Positions 1-7,567 of a stretch of 64,000 bases of DNA are shown one piece after another (within the stretch, counting starts at the first letter, position 1; each line of letters starts with the position of its first letter). The stretch is from the NCBI RefSeq assembly GCF_002192415.1, contig NZ_CP021780.1, positions 1,674,001-1,738,000 on the forward strand, read 5' to 3'. The notes under the pieces are model-generated. The model made no database searches and had not been told where the DNA came from. It saw nothing but the letters and a program-made list of their open reading frames with translations. Both the position numbers and the translations under genes were made by a program. This DNA is from Paenibacillus donghaensis. Its GTDB lineage: Bacteria > Bacillota > Bacilli > Paenibacillales > Paenibacillaceae.

Positions 1-753
1 TTCATCTGGATGATCAGCACTTCGTTCAAAAGTCCGGCAGATGTCTTCAAATATCCAATTCAGTGGATTCCCGCCAGCCTGAACTGGGAGCACCACATCA
101 AGGTATGGAGCGGCAGCGACAGCTTCGTGACCTATTACCTGAATTCACTCAAAATATCGCTGATCAGCATGGCTGGTGCAGTCTTCCTGTCTGCCTTCGC
201 CGCCTATGGCTTCGCACGGATTCAATTCAAGGGCCGGGAACCGCTATTCCTCGTCTATCTCTCGATGATGATGGTTCCGCCACAGGTGCTGTTTGTGCCC
301 AAATTTCTGATGTTTGAGTGGGCAGGCATCTACAATACCCATTGGGCGTTGATCCTGCCCGGGATGTTCACGATCTTCGGTGTGTTTATGCTGCGCCAGT
401 TCTTCCTCTCTGTACCCGCAGAGATCTCGGAAGCTGCCTTCATCGACGGAGCCGGGCACTTCCGCATTTTCTTCCGGCTGGTGCTGCCGCTGGCGAAGCC
501 CGCCCTGGCTACCCTGGCGATCATTGACTTCTCCTGGCACTGGAATGATTACGAGAATGCGCTCGTCTTCCTGCTGGACAAAGACCTCTACACCGTGCCG
601 CTGGGCCTGCAGAATTTCATTCTGGAGAACAATGTCGATTATAACGGCATGATGGCAGCGGCCACGGCGGGTATTATCCCGATGATCCTGGTCTTCCTGA
701 TCGGCCAGCGCTACATCATCCAGGGTGTGGCCGGGAGCGCGGTGAAGGGGTAG
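1..753 (+). CDS. Carbohydrate ABC transporter permease (MalG-like), 5' end outside window
   Basis: This is an inner-membrane permease subunit of a sugar-uptake ABC transporter of the MalG/binding-protein-dependent family. The frame is already open at base 1 (Phe-Ile-Trp-Met-Ile-Ser-Thr-Ser-Phe-Lys). That sequence is the usual end of the first membrane helix in this family, so the ATG at position 10 is internal and the gene begins upstream of the window. The remainder shows several hydrophobic helices and the EAA loop (EAAFIDGAGHFRIFF followed by LVLPLAKPAL), which contacts the ATPase, and ends with the charged tail common in MalG relatives. The partner permease and binding protein would be expected just upstream. 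The substrate cannot be deduced from this subunit. No clear terminator follows the stop. Confidence 0.9.
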   Translation, partial: FIWMISTSFKSPADVFKYPIQWIPASLNWEHHIKVWSGSDSFVTYYLNSLKISLISMAGAVFLSAFAAYGFARIQFKGREPLFLVYLSMMMVPPQVLFVPKFLMFEWAGIYNTHWALILPGMFTIFGVFMLRQFFLSVPAEISEAAFIDGAGHFRIFFRLVLPLAKPALATLAIIDFSWHWNDYENALVFLLDKDLYTVPLGLQNFILENNVDYNGMMAAATAGIIPMILVFLIGQRYIIQGVAGSAVKG

Positions 754-911
754 ATTCGCCAATACTTCCGCTGATCTTGCCCGACCGTGCGTTTTGATCT
801 TGCGAACGCTGTGGTTCTCCGGTAGATTTCAATATAGAAACGTGCCCAAGCGGCACAAGCAGGCACTTCGCCACTTGAGGCGAAGTCGCCGCTACTGGAG
901 GAGGCGGAAGC

Positions 912-2075
912 ATGGACAAGGTAATGAGCCGCGAAGTGGCGGTTCCGCTGCTGCAGCGGATGATTGAGACGGACACCTGCAATCCGCCCGGCAATGAACA
1001 TGCATTGTCGCTGCTGCTGCAGGAGTTCCTGCACGGACACGGGATGGACAGCGAAGCGGTACTGCTGGATGCCGGCCGCAGCAATCTGGAGGCAGTGCTG
1101 CGGGGGAGCGGACGCCGGAAGCTGATGTTCTGCGGCCATCTGGACACCGTCTCGGCCTGGACGCAGACGGCAGGCCGTTATCCGCCGCATGGCGCAGTGA
1201 TTGAAGGGTCGCGGCTGTATGGCCGGGGCGCGGCCGATATGAAAAGCGGGCTGGCCGCCATGCTGCTCGCGATGGTCTCGCTGCGCCAGGAGGGCATCCG
1301 CCTGGACGGCGACCTGCTGTGGCTGGCCACCGCGGGCGAAGAGGTGGACAGCTGCGGAGCGCGCCTGTATGCAGAGCAGCACAGCCTTGCCGGACTCGAC
1401 GGCATCGTCATTGCCGAGCCGACGGCAAGCCGGGTGGCCGTCGGGCACAAGGGCGCCTTGTGGCTGCGGATTTCCTTGCATGGGCGCAGCGCCCATGGCT
1501 CCATGCCGCAGCTGGGGGTCAATGCCGTTGAAGGCATGGTAGCGGTGATTACGCTGCTGCACCGGCATGCCCTGAAGTGGCAGGCCCAGGACGCTGTGCT
1601 GGGCGCCAGCAGCCTGTCGGTGAACCACATCGCAGGCGGCATCCAGACGAATGTGGTCCCGGATCATTGCATCATTGATGTGGACATCCGCACCGTGCCT
1701 CCGCTGGAGCATGCCCGGCTGTTTGCCGAGATTGAACAGGAGCTGGCGATGATTACCCAGCTGCATGCCGGTTACCACTACAGCGTAGAGTTGCTGCTGG
1801 ACCGAAGCTCCGTATACAGTGATCCCGCTGGGCGGCTCATCCAGACGGCGCTTGCGATCACGGGTGAATCTGCCGAGGCGGCTCGCGGCGTGTCCTACTA
1901 CACCGATGGCTCGGTGCTGCACCACGGGGGCAAGCTGCCGGTGCTGATCTATGGTCCCGGCGAACCGGCCCAGGCCCATCAGGCTGATGAATGGGTCGAC
2001 ATTGAAGCCTATCTGGCTTCGATCCGCTTCTACCGCGAGCTGGCGCTGCGGTTCCTGGGAACGGTGGACGTATAA
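912..2075 (+). CDS. M20-family metallopeptidase / deacylase (ArgE/DapE-like)
   Basis: A 387-residue cytosolic zinc-dependent amidohydrolase of the M20 family (acetylornithine deacetylase, succinyl-diaminopimelate desuccinylase, carboxypeptidase G2 type). Visible metal and catalytic motifs are GHLDTV near residue 77, GRGAADMKSG near 105 and AGEEVD near 140, where the Glu-Glu pair supplies the general base. A glycine-rich HGRSAHGSMP segment near residue 195 belongs to the dimerisation lid. The length is normal for the family. The start is supported by GGAGGAGG a few bases upstream of the ATG. The 158-base gap before it holds two small hairpins (about 842-856 and 865-886) without a T run. The exact substrate is not predictable; a lone M20 gene outside an arginine or lysine operon is usually a peptide or acyl-amino-acid hydrolase. 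Confidence 0.9.
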   Translation: MDKVMSREVAVPLLQRMIETDTCNPPGNEHALSLLLQEFLHGHGMDSEAVLLDAGRSNLEAVLRGSGRRKLMFCGHLDTVSAWTQTAGRYPPHGAVIEGSRLYGRGAADMKSGLAAMLLAMVSLRQEGIRLDGDLLWLATAGEEVDSCGARLYAEQHSLAGLDGIVIAEPTASRVAVGHKGALWLRISLHGRSAHGSMPQLGVNAVEGMVAVITLLHRHALKWQAQDAVLGASSLSVNHIAGGIQTNVVPDHCIIDVDIRTVPPLEHARLFAEIEQELAMITQLHAGYHYSVELLLDRSSVYSDPAGRLIQTALAITGESAEAARGVSYYTDGSVLHHGGKLPVLIYGPGEPAQAHQADEWVDIEAYLASIRFYRELALRFLGTVDV

Positions 2076-2124
2076 TATTGAGCGTGCGCGTGGACATGAT
2101 TAGACGCGGAGTTACCACTCCACC

Positions 2125-2150
2125 AATTTAGTTGCGAAAATGCACCTAAT
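2125..2150 (+). repeat. Dispersed intergenic motif, copy 1
   Basis: Contains AATTTAGTTGCGAAAATGCA followed by CCTAAT. It shares the pattern TTTAGTTGC-(A/G)-N-TT/AA-(C)GCATCTAATT with copies at 2591-2620 and, inverted, 6288-6316. Confidence 0.5.
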
Positions 2151-2190
2151 AGCTGATTTTTTCCGTTTAGGAAGAAATAGATGCGAAAAG

Positions 2191-2490
2191 GGTTACTACT
2201 TAGGACCCTGCGACACTCCAAGCCCTTGAACTAGGTAACCTGCATTCTAGCGGACCATATAGCCCCTATTTCCTCTTATCTGCGATCTTTTGACGTCTTA
2301 CGGACCGTATAGCCCCTAAGTCGTCAAAACAGGCTCTAAAGCGAGGGTTTTCTGTGATATAGAGGCTCCTGGGTCCGTTAATCCTGCAAAACGGCCTATG
2401 TACAGCAAATAGAGGCTCCTGAGTCCGCAACCATCTGAAATCGAAGCGAGGGTTACGAGCGAAGAGGGCTAGGGGACCTAAGTAGTAACC
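2191..2490. repeat. ~300-bp imperfect palindrome with 14-bp perfect terminal inverted repeats
   Basis: The ends match exactly as inverted repeats: GGTTACTACTTAGG at 2191-2204 and CCTAAGTAGTAACC at 2477-2490. Inside, the left arm carries two copies of a GCGGACC...TAGCCCCTA motif (about 2250-2270 and 2300-2320). The right arm carries two inverted relatives (TAGAGGCTCCTGGGTCCG about 2361-2378 and TAGAGGCTCCTGAGTCCG about 2411-2428). The whole unit can therefore fold into one long imperfect hairpin. It has no coding sequence and looks like a miniature inverted-repeat type element or a degenerate structured intergenic repeat. Target-site duplications were not obvious. Confidence 0.6.
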
Positions 2491-2590
2491 GAAAAGGCAT
2501 CTAATCTGGGCGTTTAAACGTATCAGGCCCGATTTACCCGAGATTAGCTGCAGGTTCACACTTATTCGTCTCCTGATTGGAGTTTCAGCT

Positions 2591-2620
2591 GAATTTTGTT
2601 GCAGTTCCGCATCTAATTAC
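2591..2620 (+). repeat. Dispersed intergenic motif, copy 2
   Basis: The core GTTGCAGTTCCGCATCTAAT closely matches the reverse complement of the copy at 6288-6316 (GTTGCAGTTTCGCATCTATT). Confidence 0.5.
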
Positions 2621-2685
2621 TCCGAAGGTTCCAAAGTGGCTAGCTGCTGGAGGATTGGAAGTAACTTTTATCTTATTATATATAG

Positions 2686-2749
2686 AAAAAAGCCGTCATC
2701 CCGCTCAGCTGTGTATTCCTGCACACTTGAGCGTAAGATGACGGCTTTT
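2686..2749 (-). terminator. Rho-independent terminator of the ABC exporter gene
   Basis: A long stem pairs AAAAAGCCGTCAT (2687-2699) with ATGACGGCTTTT (2738-2749), with further pairing of GCTCA/TGAGC inside. On the minus strand it ends in a T run just past the stop of the gene at 2782-4497. The A-rich left arm lets it work from the plus side too. Confidence 0.85.
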
Positions 2750-2781
2750 GCTATGAATAAGGACTGCTTCTTATCAGCGAA

Positions 2782-4497
2782 TCAGTTATTGTACTGGGCC
2801 TGATACAAGCGGCTGTACGTGCCTCCGGCGTTCACCAGGTCCTCGTGGCGGCCCTCCTCGGAAATGCCGTCCTCGTTGACGACGACGATGCGGTCGGCAT
2901 TCTTGATCGTGGTCAGCCGGTGGGCAATGACCAGGGTCGTGCGGCCCACCGACAGGGCGGCCAGCGATTCCTGAATCGCCGCCTCCGTTTCGGTATCAAG
3001 CGCCGAGGTGGCTTCGTCCAGAATCAGAATCGGCGGATTCTTCAGGAACATCCGGGCAATCGCGAGGCGCTGCTTCTGGCCGCCGGACAGCTTCACGCCG
3101 CGTTCCCCGATCACCGTATCCATACCGTCCGGCAGGCTGAGGATCAATTCCTCCAGGTGGGCGCGGCGGGCTGCTTCCCAGATTTCGGGCAGCTCTGCCT
3201 CCAGCTTGCCGTATGCGATGTTCTCGCGGATCGTGCCGGAGAACAGGAACACATCCTGCTGCACAATTCCGATCTGCTTGCGCAGGTCAGCCAGCTTCAT
3301 ATCACGGATATCGATCCCGTCGATGGTGATTGCGCCCCCGGTGACATCATAGAACCTTGGCAGCAGGCTGCAGATGGTGGTTTTGCCTGCGCCCGAAGGT
3401 CCGACAAAAGCCACCGTCTCCCCCGAGTTCACCGTCAGGCTGATCTCGCTGAGCACCTCCCGGTTCGGCTCGTAGCCGAAGGACACCTGGTTGAAGCGGA
3501 TATCCCCGTGCAACGCCTGTACATCCACTGCGTCAGGTTTATCGCTGATATCCGGTTCGGTATCTATAATTTCCAGATAACGTCTGAAGCCGGCGATCCC
3601 TTTGGGATAGCTCTCAATAACGGAATTGATTTTGTCAATCGGGCGGAAGAACACATTGGACAGCAGAATGAACGCGACGAATTCGCCGATCTCAATCTTC
3701 CCCTGAATGAAGAACCACGCGCCGCTGACCATCACCAGTACAGTAACCAGACGGGTCATCATGTAGCTGATCGAAGAGCTGCGAGCCATCAGCTTGTACG
3801 CCAGCAATTTCGTCTCACGGAACTTCTGGTTGTCGACCGCGAACAATTCTTTTTCATAAGCTTCATTGGCAAAAGACTGCACCACACGGATTCCGCCTAC
3901 ATTGTCTTCGATCCGGGCATTGAAGCTGCCCACGTTGCCGAACAGCCGGTGATAGGTGGAGGTCATGCTGCGTCCGAAGTAAATAATCAGCCAGCCCATT
4001 AGCGGCACCACGATGAAGGTAATGATCGCCAGCTCCAGATTGATCTGCGCCATCAGCACAAAAGCGCCGACGAGAGTCATGATCGCTATGAACACATCCT
4101 CAGGACCATGATGCGCTACCTCGCCGATATCATTGAGATCATTCGTGATCCGTCCGATCAGATGACCGGTTTTGTTATTGTCGAAGAAACGGAAGGAGAG
4201 CTTTTGAATGTGATCGAACATTTTTTTGCGCATATCCGTCTCGATGTTGATACCCAGCATATGCCCCCAATAGGTAACGACGTACTGCATGACTGTGTTG
4301 AGCGCATAGATCGCCAGCAGGGCGACACAGGCAATCAGGATCAGCGGCCAGTCCTGGCCCGGCAGCAGATCATCTATAAATTTGTTCACGGCGACCGGAA
4401 ATGCCAGCTCCAGCAGCCCTGCACCCACAGCACAGGTGAAATCCAGAATAAACAGCTTTCGGTAAGGACGGTAATAGGAGAAGAAACGACGCAGCAT
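2782..4497 (-). CDS. ABC exporter, fused membrane and ATPase domains (MsbA/BmrA-like)
   Basis: A 571-residue half-transporter that would work as a dimer in the cytoplasmic membrane to export drugs, lipids or peptides. Residues about 1-310 form a six-helix exporter domain. Residues about 330-571 are the ATPase: Walker A GPSGAGKTT near 367, Q-loop VQQDVFLFSG near 411, signature LSGGQKQR near 472, Walker B ILILDEATSALD near 492 and an H-loop His in VIAHRLTTIK near 523. All catalytic positions are intact and the length is typical. The ribosome site is weak (AAAAGAGTG). A Fur-box-like palindrome lies 55 bases upstream of the start, which could make it iron-responsive. The gene stands alone, so the substrate is open. 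Confidence 0.92.
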   Translation of the reverse strand: MLRRFFSYYRPYRKLFILDFTCAVGAGLLELAFPVAVNKFIDDLLPGQDWPLILIACVALLAIYALNTVMQYVVTYWGHMLGINIETDMRKKMFDHIQKLSFRFFDNNKTGHLIGRITNDLNDIGEVAHHGPEDVFIAIMTLVGAFVLMAQINLELAIITFIVVPLMGWLIIYFGRSMTSTYHRLFGNVGSFNARIEDNVGGIRVVQSFANEAYEKELFAVDNQKFRETKLLAYKLMARSSSISYMMTRLVTVLVMVSGAWFFIQGKIEIGEFVAFILLSNVFFRPIDKINSVIESYPKGIAGFRRYLEIIDTEPDISDKPDAVDVQALHGDIRFNQVSFGYEPNREVLSEISLTVNSGETVAFVGPSGAGKTTICSLLPRFYDVTGGAITIDGIDIRDMKLADLRKQIGIVQQDVFLFSGTIRENIAYGKLEAELPEIWEAARRAHLEELILSLPDGMDTVIGERGVKLSGGQKQRLAIARMFLKNPPILILDEATSALDTETEAAIQESLAALSVGRTTLVIAHRLTTIKNADRIVVVNEDGISEEGRHEDLVNAGGTYSRLYQAQYNN

Positions 4498-4551
4498 CTA
4501 GTGTTCACTCTTTTCTGATGGATTAGTAGGCAGTGTGTATTCCTTCGTAAA

Positions 4552-4566
4552 TGAGATTGATTCTCA
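4552..4566 (-). promoter_or_regulatory. Candidate Fur-box-like operator upstream of the ABC exporter
   Basis: TGAGATTGATTCTCA resembles the 7-1-7 Fur box TGATAATnATTATCA at 12 of 14 defined positions. It lies upstream of the exporter at 2782-4497 (minus strand) and about 130 bases in front of the small gene at 4699. A single site seen by eye; the assignment is tentative. Confidence 0.35.
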
Positions 4567-4698
4567 AATAGCCTTCTCTTAAGGATACTAAAGATGGTTC
4601 CGGGATTTGTCAATCCTGTTTTATTGCCGGGATACCCAGACGCTGGCGGGCGTAGTCACATATATTATCTTGTACTCAACCATAAAGGAGGAATTACA

Positions 4699-4800
4699 AT
4701 GGGCGAATATGCTGGAGGACATGGCGGCTTCACTTCGACTAGTGCGATCCTGGTTCTGTTCATCTTGCTGGTAATTATCTCTAAAGCGCTCTGGGTTTAA
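4699..4800 (+). CDS. YjcZ-family small sporulation-associated protein
   Basis: A 33-residue protein with a Gly/His-rich N-terminus (GEYAGGHGGF) followed by one hydrophobic helix (AILVLFILLVIISKALWV). This is the layout of the YjcZ family of tiny membrane proteins widespread in Bacillus and Paenibacillus and often linked to sporulation. AAGGAGG ends eight bases upstream of the ATG, and a strong terminator follows at 4827-4857, so the gene is a complete monocistronic unit. The molecular function of the family is not established. Confidence 0.8.
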   Translation: MGEYAGGHGGFTSTSAILVLFILLVIISKALWV

Positions 4801-4826
4801 TTCATCTGTTATCTCTAAAAAGATTC

Positions 4827-4857
4827 CTGCCGGCCACCGGGGCTGGCAGTTTTTTTG
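4827..4857 (+). terminator. Rho-independent terminator after the YjcZ-like gene
   Basis: Stem CTGCCGGCC / GGGCTGGCAG with a small loop (4827-4849), followed by eight T residues (4850-4857). Confidence 0.85.
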
Positions 4858-4988
4858 CGTATACATCAAGTGGGCGGTTGGGCGGTTGCACCTGCTCCTT
4901 GATCTCGCTCGCAGAAGGGGGAGCCGCGGCACAGCATGTGTTCTGTTGGACGTGTAGGAGGTTGGGGGGCGTAATATAGAGGGAAAAG

Positions 4989-5004
4989 CCTGCAAAAGTG
5001 CAGG
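4989..5004. repeat. Palindrome CCTGCA-AAAG-TGCAGG
   Basis: Perfect 6-bp arms around a 4-base loop, with the pairing extended by AAAG/CTTT on the outside. Its exact reverse complement occurs at 5151-5166. Confidence 0.6.
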
Positions 5005-5038
5005 CTTTGACAACGGCTGGCCGCCGTACCCATCAATA

Positions 5039-5054
5039 CCTGCAATTGTGCAGG
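5039..5054. repeat. Palindrome CCTGCA-ATTG-TGCAGG
   Basis: Same 6-bp arms as the neighbouring copies, with a different loop. Confidence 0.6.
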
Positions 5055-5150
5055 TATTTAGATGCCTATGTTACATTTAAGAACATTACTCCGAATAAAG
5101 ATGTATATTTGCAGGAATTTAGTCATTTCAGGCCTTTTCTGGCTGAAAAA

Positions 5151-5166
5151 CCTGCACTTTTGCAGG
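5151..5166. repeat. Palindrome CCTGCA-CTTT-TGCAGG
   Basis: Identical to the reverse complement of the palindrome at 4989-5004, i.e. the same element in opposite orientation. Confidence 0.6.
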
Positions 5167-5439
5167 TTTGCTCTTACTGAGGGTCAGGAAGGATCGACTT
5201 ACCGGGGTACGCCGGTGTCGTACCCGCGCCTGCTACGCGTCGGTCGGTCGCTGCGGCGTACTCGTTCCCCTGGCGTGCCTACGCACGCGCTCACGCACCG
5301 GCTCTGCGCGTCCACACGCCGGCTCAAGCGCCCATACCGGCTTCATGCGGCCTAAGCGCCGGCTCCCGCCGCCGCGAACGGCCTCACGCTCCGCGCGCCT
5401 CACACACCTACGCTCCACGCGCCAACGCTCCCGCGCGCC

Positions 5440-6198
5440 TCACCGCTTAAACGCCGCTACCCGGATTCTCCGGTAGTCCAGCACCCAGCGGTCCTCGCGG
5501 TACAGCGCCGGCTTCAGCTCCTGTTCCATGGAGCTGAGCACATTCGAGCGTTCTGACGGCGTCAGCACGCTCAGGATGCCGTTGGCGAAGGTATCCAGCC
5601 AACGGCGAAGACCCTCCGCACCACCCGCGAGCGGAGTCGGGCGGTCGTAGCAGAGCGCCAGCTCGACGGTCAGCCCATGCTGCTCCAGCAGCGAGGCGTA
5701 TTGACCGATGCTGGGGAAATACCAGGGCAGCCGCCGCTTGCCGCCGCAGCCGGCTGACGCAAAAGCCGGCTGCGGCGCGCCGCTGACCGATGCGATGTTG
5801 CCCTGACCGCCGAACTCGGCGATCAGGCGCCCGCCCGGGCGCAGGCTGGCCGAGATGGAGGCGGCCGCGCCGCCGGCATCGCTCAGCCAGTGCAAGGCGG
5901 CATTGCTGAAGACCGCATCCGCCGGCTCCTCGGCCCGGTAGGTCTGGCCGTCGGCCAGGATGAACCGGAACTGCGGATATTTGCTGCGCGCCGCCTCGAG
6001 CATCTCGGCTGAAGCGTCGATTCCGCTCACCACTGCGCCCCGGGCGGCAATGGCCGCCGCCAGATCACCGCTGCCGCAGCCCCAGTCAATCACATGCTCC
6101 TCTGGCTGCGGGTCCAGCAGCTCGACGAGAGACTCCCCGTAACGCGACACAAATGCCATATCCTTATCATAAGTGCTTGTATTCCATAACTGATCCAT
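5440..6198 (-). CDS. Class I SAM-dependent methyltransferase (trans-aconitate methyltransferase-like)
   Basis: A 252-residue cytosolic methyltransferase with the Rossmann SAM-binding signature VIDWGCGSGDLAAAIAARGA near residue 36, the acidic residue of motif II in GIDASAEML near 58 and SNAALHWLSD near 95. The last is the hallmark of the trans-aconitate / malonyl-ACP methyltransferase group. AAAGGAG sits upstream of the ATG. It stands alone between intergenic repeat regions and is very GC-rich. The substrate is not predictable; BioC-like and small-acid methyltransferases share this layout, but no biotin genes are adjacent. Confidence 0.85.
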   Translation of the reverse strand: MDQLWNTSTYDKDMAFVSRYGESLVELLDPQPEEHVIDWGCGSGDLAAAIAARGAVVSGIDASAEMLEAARSKYPQFRFILADGQTYRAEEPADAVFSNAALHWLSDAGGAAASISASLRPGGRLIAEFGGQGNIASVSGAPQPAFASAGCGGKRRLPWYFPSIGQYASLLEQHGLTVELALCYDRPTPLAGGAEGLRRWLDTFANGILSVLTPSERSNVLSSMEQELKPALYREDRWVLDYRRIRVAAFKR

Positions 6199-6455
6199 AA
6201 GCAGACTCCTTTCGTGGACATCCTATGATTAGTTACAACTTAGGTGGTCCCGACGCGCAACTAGAATGTTACCTGGAACGTTTCGAGCAAATAGATGCGA
6301 AACTGCAACTAAATTCAGTCGGACCGCGAGAAATCAGGCGAATAACGCGAATCTAAGTCTTCGATGGTTCTCATCATACCGTGGCCGGAGTAACAGTAAC
6401 ATCCTATGTATCTATGTTGTACCACATAGCCTCCTTATAAGTGAAATATATAGAG
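6199..6455. other. Intergenic region with dispersed repeat copies
   Basis: About 257 bases. The segment 6231-6250 (AGTTACAACTTAGGTGGTCC) resembles the end of the 2191-2490 palindrome, and 6288-6316 is an inverted copy of the dispersed motif seen at 2125 and 2591. No gene seen. Confidence 0.5.
6288..6316 (-). repeat. Dispersed intergenic motif, copy 3 (inverted)
   Basis: The core AATAGATGCGAAACTGCAAC, followed by TAAATT, is the reverse complement of the motif at 2591-2620 with few changes. It shares AATTTAGTTGC with 2125-2150. Confidence 0.5.
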
Positions 6456-7076
6456 TTAATAGAGTTTATTGATAACGCCTATAAGACTAACCAGACTGAA
6501 GCCGATAAAAATTAACGCTGAAATCACATTCATCCGGTGAATAAAAGCGGGGGATACCTTGCGGCTTAGCCAGTTGACCGTTAGAGTCAGCAGCAGCCAC
6601 CAGCTGGAGGAGCCGAGCGCGATCCCGGACGGCAGCAGCAGGGAACTGCCGCTCGCATGGCCCAGCGAGGCTGCCAGCGCCAGAAAGGTCAGCACCGTGG
6701 CCGGGTTCGCCAGTGTCAGCAGCAGGGCGGACAGGAAGTTGAAGTTGCGCCAGGAACGGCGCTCCTCCTGTTCACCGTCTCTACCCTGCAGCAGTCCTTT
6801 AACGCCCAGGCAGCCCAGAAAAAGACTGCCCAGCAGCTGTAGCGGCAAGGCATAGGCGGCGGTGAAATCACTCACCAGCCTGAGCCCGGATACAGATACG
6901 AAGGCATAGAAGGCATCAGCCGCAGCGATGCCAAGGCCAGTGGCCAGTCCGGCCCGGAAGCCCTGCCGCAGGGTACGGTTCATGCAGAGCAGGGACATCG
7001 GACCTACCGGGGCAGCAAGCAGCAGGCCAAAGCCATACCCGCTCGCGAGCACGGACCACATCACAGTCTGGCTCAT
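6456..7076 (-). CDS. LysE/RhtB-family amino-acid exporter
   Basis: A 206-residue, very hydrophobic membrane protein with about six predicted helices. Near its N-terminus is GFGLLLAAPVGPMSLLCMNR, the PxGP-type signature of LysE translocators, and it has the usual family length. Such proteins export amino acids or related metabolites from the cytoplasm. Its ATG overlaps the TGA of the upstream Lrp-type regulator by four bases (ATGA), so the two are translationally coupled. This regulator-exporter pairing is the classic LysG/LysE-like arrangement, with an amino acid as the likely inducer. Which amino acid is not visible. Confidence 0.9.
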   Translation of the reverse strand: MSQTVMWSVLASGYGFGLLLAAPVGPMSLLCMNRTLRQGFRAGLATGLGIAAADAFYAFVSVSGLRLVSDFTAAYALPLQLLGSLFLGCLGVKGLLQGRDGEQEERRSWRNFNFLSALLLTLANPATVLTFLALAASLGHASGSSLLLPSGIALGSSSWWLLLTLTVNWLSRKVSPAFIHRMNVISALIFIGFSLVSLIGVINKLY

Positions 7077-7531
7077 TCGACAGGAGGGTGGGGCAGGTTC
7101 GGAGTCTCTTTAAGCGTGTCCAGCACAATGGTTGTCCGGGTTCGTACAATGCCGTCCAGCTCTTTCAGCTGGCTGCTGAGAATCCGCTCCAGATCGCGTG
7201 TCCCCCTGCAGCGAACCTTCAGCAGATAATCATCTTCACCTGCGGTGTGATGGCATTCCTGAATCTCCGGCAGTGACATCACCAGTGCAAGGAAGGCCTC
7301 ACGGTGTTTCGGGCGCTCCAGGGAGACAGCCACCAGCGCGGTCAGCCCGTAGCCTGCGGATTCGGCATTGATCAGCGCCGTGTAGCCCTTGATTACTCCT
7401 TGTTCTTCCAGCCGCCGTACCCGGTCCGCCGCCGCCGGGGAAGACAGGCCCAGCAGCCCCGCAAGCTCTGCCCAGGTCATTCTGCCATTGTCCATCAGCG
7501 CTACTATTATTTTGGAATCCAATGCATCCAA
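7073..7531 (-). CDS. Lrp/AsnC-family transcriptional regulator
   Basis: About 152 residues: an N-terminal winged helix-turn-helix (LDSKIIVALMDNGRMTWAE, then SSPAAADRVRRLEEQGVI), followed by the RAM ligand-binding domain with ECHHTAGEDDYLLKVR near residue 95. I prefer the TTG start at 7531 because GAAGGTG lies about seven bases upstream and the protein then starts at the family's usual LDxLD segment. An ATG at 7552 and a TTG at 7567 are in frame but have no clear ribosome site. The gene is directly upstream of, and overlaps by four bases, the LysE-type exporter. It most likely controls that exporter and itself in response to an amino acid. Confidence 0.88.
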   Translation of the reverse strand: MDALDSKIIVALMDNGRMTWAELAGLLGLSSPAAADRVRRLEEQGVIKGYTALINAESAGYGLTALVAVSLERPKHREAFLALVMSLPEIQECHHTAGEDDYLLKVRCRGTRDLERILSSQLKELDGIVRTRTTIVLDTLKETPNLPHPPVE

Positions 7532-7567
7532 GATACTACACCTTCTTATCATTAGTTTTAAAGCCAA

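Larger units (their letters stand above)
2076..2781. other. Intergenic region with repeats, no gene
   Basis: About 700 bases between the M20 peptidase and the convergent ABC exporter. I see no supported gene. It contains a large imperfect palindrome (2191-2490), two copies of a short dispersed motif (2125-2150 and 2591-2620), and the exporter's terminator (2686-2749). Confidence 0.7.
4858..5439. other. Intergenic region: short palindromes, then GC-rich low-complexity stretch
   Basis: About 580 bases without a supported gene. The first part holds three 16-bp palindromes. From about 5190 to 5440 the sequence becomes a GC-rich, purine/pyrimidine-biased tract made of degenerate copies of units like CTCCGCGCGCC, CTCACGCACC and CCGGCTC, directly downstream of the methyltransferase stop at 5440. 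Short open frames here have no family-like features. Confidence 0.6.

Noticed and set aside
711-1979. A 422-residue open frame on the minus strand over the M20 peptidase.
   Set aside because: It is the GC-rich antisense shadow of a gene with clear catalytic motifs on the plus strand and shows no family-like motifs itself.
2266-2559. A 97-residue minus-strand frame in the palindromic intergenic region.
   Set aside because: It is produced by the inverted-repeat sequence, and I recognise no family or ribosome site for it.
2845-4002. A 385-residue plus-strand open frame over the ABC exporter.
   Set aside because: Antisense shadow of a well-supported ABC exporter; no motifs and no ribosome site.
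4860-5190. The CCTGCA palindromes as a CRISPR array.
   Set aside because: Only three short units with unequal spacing (34 and 96 bases between cores), differing loops and mixed orientation, and no cas genes in the window.
5168-5476. Arginine-rich open frames in the GC-rich tract.
   Set aside because: Composition-driven frames in a low-complexity repeat; several frames are open at once and none looks like a protein family.
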